A DNA stretch of 64,000 bases from Salegentibacter sp. (GTDB taxonomy: Bacteria > Bacteroidota > Bacteroidia > Flavobacteriales > Flavobacteriaceae). Below the pieces are notes generated by a model that saw nothing but the letters and a program-made list of their open reading frames with translations, did not search any database and had not been told where the DNA came from. The stretch covers positions 2,420,514-2,484,513 of the forward strand of contig CP051246.1 of NCBI GenBank assembly GCA_017795085.1, in the 5' to 3' direction. The translations under genes and the position numbers were made by a program. This document shows, one piece after another, positions 59,056 through 64,000 of this stretch (position 1 is the stretch's first letter; each line of letters begins with the position of its first letter).

Positions 59056-62000
59056 TTATTGCTCTACAAGTACCCAATCGCCTTTTTCAATAAGCGGGAT
59101 AGCTTGCTTATATTTCATGGTTTTATTCTCCCCGCTCATCACATGCTTAACGGTTACTTTATCATTTCGACCAATTTTTGGTTGTTCCCGGGTAATGGTC
59201 TCGGTAACCTGAGGTCGTTGTCGCTGAGATTGTCCGGCAGCCCGGCTTTGTGCCGCGCGTTCATCCATATTTGGAATTTCTTCCTTCTGGGTTTCCAGGT
59301 TTTCCTCTTTCTTACGTGATTGCCGTGCTTCCCGAATATTGGCTACATTGTTTTCAGGAATTTCCCCTTTAAACAAGAAAGAAATTACATCACGGTTTAC
59401 CTCGTCAATCATTGCCTTAAACAATTCAAAGGCCTCAAACTTATATATAAGAAGCGGATCTTTTTGCTCGTGAACAGCCAACTGTACACTTTGTTTTAAT
59501 TCATCCATTTTTCGAAGATGGGTTTTCCACGCATCATCAATAATGGCAAGGCTGATATTTTTCTCAAAATCTTTTACAAGCTGAATTCCTTCAGTTTCAT
59601 AAGCTTTTTCTAAATCGGTCACTACCTGAAGCGTTTTTTGACCATCAGAAAAGGGGACAGAAATTCGTTCAAACTTATTTTCCCCTTCGTACACCTGTTT
59701 AATTACAGGGAAAGCACGTTCAGCATTATTGTCCATTTTTTCCTGGTAATGCTTATAAGCAGCTTTGTAAATTATTCCGGAAATTTTCTGAATATTCATT
59801 TTTTCAAATTCTGTTTCAGAAATCGGTGAGCTCATAGAGAAATACCTGATAAGCTCAAATTCGAAATTTTTATAATCCTGGGCAGCTTTGTTCATTTCTG
59901 CAATCGCCTCGGAAGTATCAAAAATCATATTAGCGATATCGACCCGAAGGCGTTCTCCAAACAAAGCATGATAACGACGCTTGTAAATTACCTCACGTTG
60001 CGCATTCATCACATCATCATATTCCAGTAACCGCTTCCTTATTCCGAAGTTATTTTCTTCCACTTTTTTCTGCGCTCGTTCTATAGATTTTGAAATCATA
60101 GAATGCTGAATCACTTCGCCTTCTTCCAGTCCCATACGGTCCATCAATTTGGCAATTCGTTCAGAACCAAACAAACGCATCAAATTATCTTCCAGCGATA
60201 CATAAAACTGAGAGCTTCCCGGATCTCCCTGACGACCGGCACGCCCACGTAACTGGCGGTCTACCCGTCTTGAATCATGACGCTCGGTACCTACAATGGC
60301 CAAACCACCGGCGTCTTTAACTTCAGGGGTTAATTTAATATCGGTCCCCCTACCGGCCATATTCGTGGCAATGGTTACAATTCCCGATTTACCGGCTTCG
60401 GCAACAATATCGGCCTCTTTTTTATGCAGTTTCGCGTTCAAAACGTTGTGTGGTACATTTCGAAGTTTCAACATCCTACTCAACAATTCTGAAATCTCTA
60501 CAGAAGTAGTACCAATAAGTACCGGCCTTCCCGCTCTTGAAAGTTCAGTTACGTGATCAATAACCGCATTGTATTTTTCGCGTTTGGTTTTGTAAACCAA
60601 ATCGTCTTTATCATCTCTGGCAATAGGCCTGTTGGTAGGAATTTCTACCACATCTAATTTGTAGATTTCCCAGAATTCCCCGGCTTCGGTTACCGCAGTA
60701 CCGGTCATCCCGGCAAGCTTGCGGTACATTCTAAAATAATTCTGAAGTGTTACCGTGGCAAAAGTTTGAGTAGCGTCTTCAATTTTTACATTTTCTTTTG
60801 CTTCAATGGCCTGATGCAGACCATCGCTGTATCGGCGGCCATCCATAATACGACCGGTTTGCTCATCTACAATTTTAACCTTGTTATCAATCACCACATA
60901 TTCATCGTCCTTTTCAAACAAGGTATAGGCTTTTAATAACTGCCTTAAGGTGTGAATTCGTTCACTTTTAACGCTGTATTCTCTAAAAAGTTCTTCTTTT
61001 TTCTCGGCTTCTTCTTCCTTGGAAAGTCCTTCTTTTTCAATTTTAGCAATTTCCATTCCCATTTCGGGCATCACAAAGAAATCGGGCTCATCTTTTCCTG
61101 AAAGGTGTTCAATTCCTTTATCAGTAAGGTCGATCTGGTTGTTTTTCTCTTCAATGGTAAAGTACAGGTCTTCATCAACTTTGGGCATTTCCCGATTGTT
61201 ATCCTGCATATAGTGATTTTCGGTCTTTTGTAGCAATTGCTTAATTCCTTCTTCACTTAAAAACTTTATCAGTGCTTTATTCTTCGGAAGTCCACGATAA
61301 ACACGTAATAATAAGAAAGCGCCGTCTTTGGTATTGCCTTCGCGGATTAATTTTTTAGCTTCCGCGAGGACTTTTGTAAGGTGTTTCCGCTGAATTTCAA
61401 CAATATTTGAAATTGCAGGTTTTAACTCTTCAAATTCGTGTACATCTCCCTTTGGAATTGGTCCTGAAATAATAAGTGGCGTTCGTGCATCATCAATCAA
61501 CACCGAATCGACCTCATCAACAATTGCATAATGATGTGGCCGTTGTACCAAATCGTTTGGTGCGTGAGACATGTTATCGCGCAAATAATCAAAACCGAAT
61601 TCATTATTGGTTCCGTAGATAATATCGGCATTATAAGCCTTTCTTCGCGCCGCTGAATTGGGACGGTGGTAATCTACACAATCTACACTAAGGCCATGAA
61701 ATTCAAAAATAGGTGCCATCCAGGCGCTATCACGTTTTGCCAGGTAATCGTTTACCGTTACCAGGTGCACTCCCTTACCGGTTAGTGCATTTAGGTACAT
61801 CGGTAATGTGGCTACAAGAGTTTTACCTTCACCGGTTTGCATCTCGGCAATTTTTCCCTGGTGCATCGCCACCCCGCCAATAAGCTGTACATCGTAATGA
61901 ATCATATCCCAGGTAACCGGTTTTCCGGCGGCATCCCAAGAGTTATTCCAGATAGCATAATCGTCTTCCAGGTTAACATAATCTTTTTCTGCAGAAATTT

Positions 62001-62415
62001 CACGGTCAAACTCATTGGCCGTTACTTTTAATTGCTCATTGTGGAAAAAGCGTTTTGCAGTTTCTTTTACCGTGGCAAAGGCTTCCGGTAAAATATCATT
62101 GAGAACCTTTTCTGAAATTTCGTAAGCTTTATCTTTAAGACCGTCAATTTCAGCATAAATTTCCTCCTTTCGGGTAATTTCTTCACTTTCATCGGCCTCT
62201 TTTTCCAAAGCTTCAATTTGAGAGTTGGTTTCTTCAAGGGCTTCGGCCAGTTGCGTTTTAAAATCCGCGGTCTTACCCCTAAGTTCATCAAGACTCAGAT
62301 TTTCAAAATCGGGTTCTAAAGCTTTAATTTTATCTACAATCGGTTGTATTGCGCTAACGTCCTTTTTAGACTTATCGCCTACAAATACTTTTAATACAGA
62401 ATCTAAAAAACTCAT
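59056..62415 (-). CDS. secA: preprotein translocase ATPase SecA
   Basis: A 1119-residue motor that drives proteins through SecYEG. Walker [14 protein letters not shown] lies near 180; the DEAD-type [17 protein letters not shown], the pre-protein cross-linking region, [11 protein letters not shown] and [15 protein letters not shown] (motif VI) are all present. The protein is longer than the 901-residue E. coli form because of an insertion after [11 protein letters not shown], typical of Bacteroidota. The C-terminal CxCx8CH zinc motif for SecB binding is missing; it ends in a basic IgG-like tail instead. ATG 62415 is chosen since a promoter motif lies at 62439-62446, downstream of the longer frame's start. 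Confidence 0.96.
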   Translation of the reverse strand: MSFLDSVLKVFVGDKSKKDVSAIQPIVDKIKALEPDFENLSLDELRGKTADFKTQLAEALEETNSQIEALEKEADESEEITRKEEIYAEIDGLKDKAYEISEKVLNDILPEAFATVKETAKRFFHNEQLKVTANEFDREISAEKDYVNLEDDYAIWNNSWDAAGKPVTWDMIHYDVQLIGGVAMHQGKIAEMQTGEGKTLVATLPMYLNALTGKGVHLVTVNDYLAKRDSAWMAPIFEFHGLSVDCVDYHRPNSAARRKAYNADIIYGTNNEFGFDYLRDNMSHAPNDLVQRPHHYAIVDEVDSVLIDDARTPLIISGPIPKGDVHEFEELKPAISNIVEIQRKHLTKVLAEAKKLIREGNTKDGAFLLLRVYRGLPKNKALIKFLSEEGIKQLLQKTENHYMQDNNREMPKVDEDLYFTIEEKNNQIDLTDKGIEHLSGKDEPDFFVMPEMGMEIAKIEKEGLSKEEEAEKKEELFREYSVKSERIHTLRQLLKAYTLFEKDDEYVVIDNKVKIVDEQTGRIMDGRRYSDGLHQAIEAKENVKIEDATQTFATVTLQNYFRMYRKLAGMTGTAVTEAGEFWEIYKLDVVEIPTNRPIARDDKDDLVYKTKREKYNAVIDHVTELSRAGRPVLIGTTSVEISELLSRMLKLRNVPHNVLNAKLHKKEADIVAEAGKSGIVTIATNMAGRGTDIKLTPEVKDAGGLAIVGTERHDSRRVDRQLRGRAGRQGDPGSSQFYVSLEDNLMRLFGSERIAKLMDRMGLEEGEVIQHSMISKSIERAQKKVEENNFGIRKRLLEYDDVMNAQREVIYKRRYHALFGERLRVDIANMIFDTSEAIAEMNKAAQDYKNFEFELIRYFSMSSPISETEFEKMNIQKISGIIYKAAYKHYQEKMDNNAERAFPVIKQVYEGENKFERISVPFSDGQKTLQVVTDLEKAYETEGIQLVKDFEKNISLAIIDDAWKTHLRKMDELKQSVQLAVHEQKDPLLIYKFEAFELFKAMIDEVNRDVISFLFKGEIPENNVANIREARQSRKKEENLETQKEEIPNMDERAAQSRAAGQSQRQRPQVTETITREQPKIGRNDKVTVKHVMSGENKTMKYKQAIPLIEKGDWVLVEQ

Positions 62416-62438
62416 AATGTTTTTTATGTTTAACGGTT

Positions 62439-62446
62439 CAAAGTTA
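62439..62446 (-). promoter_or_regulatory. -7 promoter element of secA
   Basis: Minus strand TAACTTTG matches TAnnTTTG, 24 nt upstream of the ATG at 62415. Confidence 0.55.
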
Positions 62447-62449
62447 CGC

Positions 62450-62480
62450 AAAAAAAAAGCCTCACTTTGGAGACTTTTTT
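62450..62480 (-). terminator. probable terminator of the DUF2795 gene
   Basis: A 10-bp stem with one C-A mismatch (62454-62463 with 62470-62479) and 6-nt loop; on the minus strand it is followed by a long T run. It lies between the small gene and the secA promoter. Confidence 0.5.
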
Positions 62481-62500
62481 ATTTTTTGCGGTTAGTTGTT

Positions 62501-62722
62501 CTAATATTCATCCTCATTCCAAAGATAATCTTCATCGGTAGGATAATCGGGCCAGATTTCTTCAATAGAATCGTAAGAGTCTCCCTCATCTTCAATAGCC
62601 TGCAGGTTTTCTACCACTTCCAAAGGAGCACCGGTTCTAATGGCATAATCAATTAACTCATCCTTAGTGGCCGGCCAGGGCGCATCGCTTAAATAAGATG
62701 CTAATTCTAAAGTCCAATACAT
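62501..62722 (-). CDS. small DUF2795 protein
   Basis: A 73-residue acidic cytoplasmic protein. The N-terminal LASYLSDAPWPATKDELIDYAIRTGAPLEVVENLQAI-type helix bundle is the DUF2795 domain; the tail is very rich in Asp, Glu, Tyr and Trp. Such small proteins are often next to secA or related genes in flavobacteria. The function is unknown. It has its own promoter motif at 62748 and terminator. Confidence 0.82.
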   Translation of the reverse strand: MYWTLELASYLSDAPWPATKDELIDYAIRTGAPLEVVENLQAIEDEGDSYDSIEEIWPDYPTDEDYLWNEDEY

Positions 62723-62747
62723 CTGTTAATCGGGTTTTTGATTTTTG

Positions 62748-62755
62748 CAAAAATA
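62748..62755 (-). promoter_or_regulatory. -7 promoter element of the DUF2795 gene
   Basis: Minus strand TATTTTTG matches TAnnTTTG, 26 nt upstream of the ATG at 62722. Confidence 0.5.
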
Positions 62756-62871
62756 ATTTTTTTGTGATAATGGCAAAGAAAAAAATCTATTATTTAATCA
62801 ATAATATTAAGAACTTACTCTAAAATTATAACTTCTACTGAAGATTATCCTGATAAAGTAGCGGTTAAAGC

Positions 62872-63444
62872 TTAGGATTTCTCTGGAATCCATTTAATTT
62901 CTTCCGCGTTTACCTCATAAGTCAACTTCCGTGCCAGCACAAACAGGTAGTCAGAAAGGCGGTTTAAGTATTTTAAAATTTTCTCATCCCCGTTTTCAAT
63001 TTCGTGTAAAGCAGTGACCATTCTCTCGGCACGGCGGCATACACAGCGGGCTATGTGACAAGATGACACGCTTTGATGGCCGCCCGGTAATACAAAATGC
63101 GTCATTTCAGGTAAAGCTTCATTCATCATATCCATTTCTTTCTCCAACAGTTCAATATCGTCTTCTTTTATCTTTGGAATATTGAGGCGTTCTTTACCAC
63201 TTTTTAATTTGGCTTTTTCTGGATCGGTGGCCAGCATCGCTCCCAGCGTAAAAAGCCGGTCCTGAATTTCTAAAAGGACTTCCCGGGAATGTTTATCTAA
63301 AGTTTGATCCCGAACCATTCCTACGTGAGCATTTAGTTCGTCTACCGTTCCATAGCTTTCAATGCGAATATGGTGTTTTGGAACCCGTGTTCCGCCAAAT
63401 AAAGCAGTGGTTCCTTTATCTCCGGTTTTGGTATATATTTTCAT
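62872..63444 (-). CDS. cob(I)yrinic acid a,c-diamide adenosyltransferase, PduO type
   Basis: A 190-residue cytoplasmic enzyme that transfers the adenosyl group of ATP to cob(I)alamin. The ATP-binding start KIYTKTGDKGTTALFGGTRV and YGTVDELNAHVG are diagnostic, as is the later RCVCRRAERMVTAL and YLNRLSDYLFVLAR. It provides coenzyme B12 for enzymes such as methylmalonyl-CoA mutase. Single gene with a promoter motif at 63462. Confidence 0.93.
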   Translation of the reverse strand: MKIYTKTGDKGTTALFGGTRVPKHHIRIESYGTVDELNAHVGMVRDQTLDKHSREVLLEIQDRLFTLGAMLATDPEKAKLKSGKERLNIPKIKEDDIELLEKEMDMMNEALPEMTHFVLPGGHQSVSSCHIARCVCRRAERMVTALHEIENGDEKILKYLNRLSDYLFVLARKLTYEVNAEEIKWIPEKS

Positions 63445-63461
63445 CTTTTTTTCAATTTCAC

Positions 63462-63469
63462 CAAAGGTA
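63462..63469 (-). promoter_or_regulatory. -7 promoter element of the adenosyltransferase gene
   Basis: Minus strand TACCTTTG matches TAnnTTTG, 18 nt upstream of the ATG at 63444. Confidence 0.5.
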
Positions 63470-63569
63470 ATAAGTTAAATGCAGCTATACATATTTCAAA
63501 GCATCATCTCTTTTCTTTTCGTCTGTTTCAGGGCATTTCCCTTAATTTGCAAAAAATAGATTCACCGCA

Positions 63570-64000
63570 ATGATTCCCGGCCTTCATATTTCAACAAAAA
63601 CAAAAAACCTCTGGCGCAACTATTTGTTGATGATCGGCACCTATTTTATTTCCTTTTTCCTTTTGGGTTTCCTCAATTCAGTCCTGCCTTCCATCAATCT
63701 TGATAAATATCAACAAACCGAACTCTTTAATTTTATGAATGAAAGTCCTCTGGCTTTTATTTGTATGGCCGTAATTATTGCACCGATTTTAGAGGAAAGT
63801 CTATTCCGAAGTCTTATAAAACCCAGCTATACCGAACTTAATATTTTTGTTTGTGCCCTGGCCTGTTTTATAGGAATTGGTTTTATTCCTGCTGAAGCCA
63901 ATGCCTTTTTAAAATATTCCCTTGTTTTTTTAAGCGCGGTAATCTTATTTCTTTTTCTGAATTCACTTACTCCTTCAAGATTTATTCGACTCTTAAGGGT
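63570..64000 (+). CDS. CPBP-family intramembrane metalloprotease (3' end outside window)
   Basis: An ATG at 63570 opens a frame that runs off the window end after 143 codons. It has a first membrane helix (LLMIGTYFISFFLLGFL), a second (FICMAVIIAPILEE), and the CPBP (Abi/CAAX) motif EESLFR with the catalytic glutamates, followed by two more hydrophobic segments. The second conserved His motifs should lie beyond the edge. Members are type II CAAX protease-like or bacteriocin self-immunity proteins. Near-consensus promoter TTAATTTG lies at 63542-63549. Confidence 0.85.
   Translation, partial: MIPGLHISTKTKNLWRNYLLMIGTYFISFFLLGFLNSVLPSINLDKYQQTELFNFMNESPLAFICMAVIIAPILEESLFRSLIKPSYTELNIFVCALACFIGIGFIPAEANAFLKYSLVFLSAVILFLFLNSLTPSRFIRLLR

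Overview
The window is a chromosomal segment from a Bacteroidota member, most likely a marine or halotolerant flavobacterium (Flavobacteriaceae, in the broad Gramella/Salegentibacter/Zunongwangia neighbourhood; the genus is a guess). The signs are AT-rich DNA, several promoters with the Bacteroidota -7 motif TAnnTTTG, a SusC/SusD pair with a hybrid two-component regulator, SecA with the long phylum-type insertion and no C-terminal zinc motif, and an NhaC Na+/H+ antiporter. No tRNA, rRNA, CRISPR array, prophage or transposase gene was found.

Left part (1-21 kb): mainly housekeeping. It holds an outer-membrane beta-barrel protein, nhaC, a peroxide-defence cluster (2-Cys peroxiredoxin, WCGNC thioredoxin, small DUF6952-like protein, Tpx) coupled to dgkA and an alpha/beta hydrolase, ftsK, lolA, an LptF/G permease, a RibB enzyme whose GTP-cyclohydrolase half has lost its metal site, a nitroreductase, SanA-like and holin-like membrane proteins, a two-gene GNAT/RibD-C insert, a siderophore receptor with a PepSY membrane protein, a Cof-type HAD phosphatase, an unrecognised secreted protein and a Tat-type Gfo/Idh/MocA oxidoreductase.

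Central part (22.3-58.9 kb): a large polysaccharide utilisation locus that best fits type II arabinogalactan (arabinogalactan-protein glycans). A minus operon encodes a DUF1680 beta-L-arabinofuranosidase and a GH51 alpha-L-arabinofuranosidase, next to a divergent Nudix-like regulator whose catalytic glutamates are gone. Then come a minus-strand hybrid two-component regulator and plus-strand susC, susD, GH30 (endo-beta-1,6-galactanase type), two GH2 enzymes, a BNR_4 beta-propeller protein, GH16, a DUF1080 protein joined to a Gfo/Idh/MocA dehydrogenase, and GH43. A convergent minus operon carries kduI, kduD, a frameshifted GH43 (exo-beta-1,3-galactanase type), a double-GH43 protein, GH97, DUF2264 and GH105. 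The inferred scheme is: GH16 and GH43_24-type enzymes on the beta-1,3-galactan backbone; GH30 and GH2 on beta-1,6-galactan side chains; GH51, DUF1680, GH43 and GH97 on arabinose or galactose caps; the BNR_4 protein, DUF2264 and GH105 on (rhamnosyl-)glucuronate caps; and KduI/KduD on the unsaturated uronate. DUF1080 plus the dehydrogenase may add an oxidative 3-keto route. Two almost identical 40-bp terminator hairpins bracket the whole locus.

Right part (59-64 kb): secA, a small DUF2795 protein and a PduO-type cobalamin adenosyltransferase on the minus strand, and the start of a CPBP membrane protease on the plus strand, cut by the window end.
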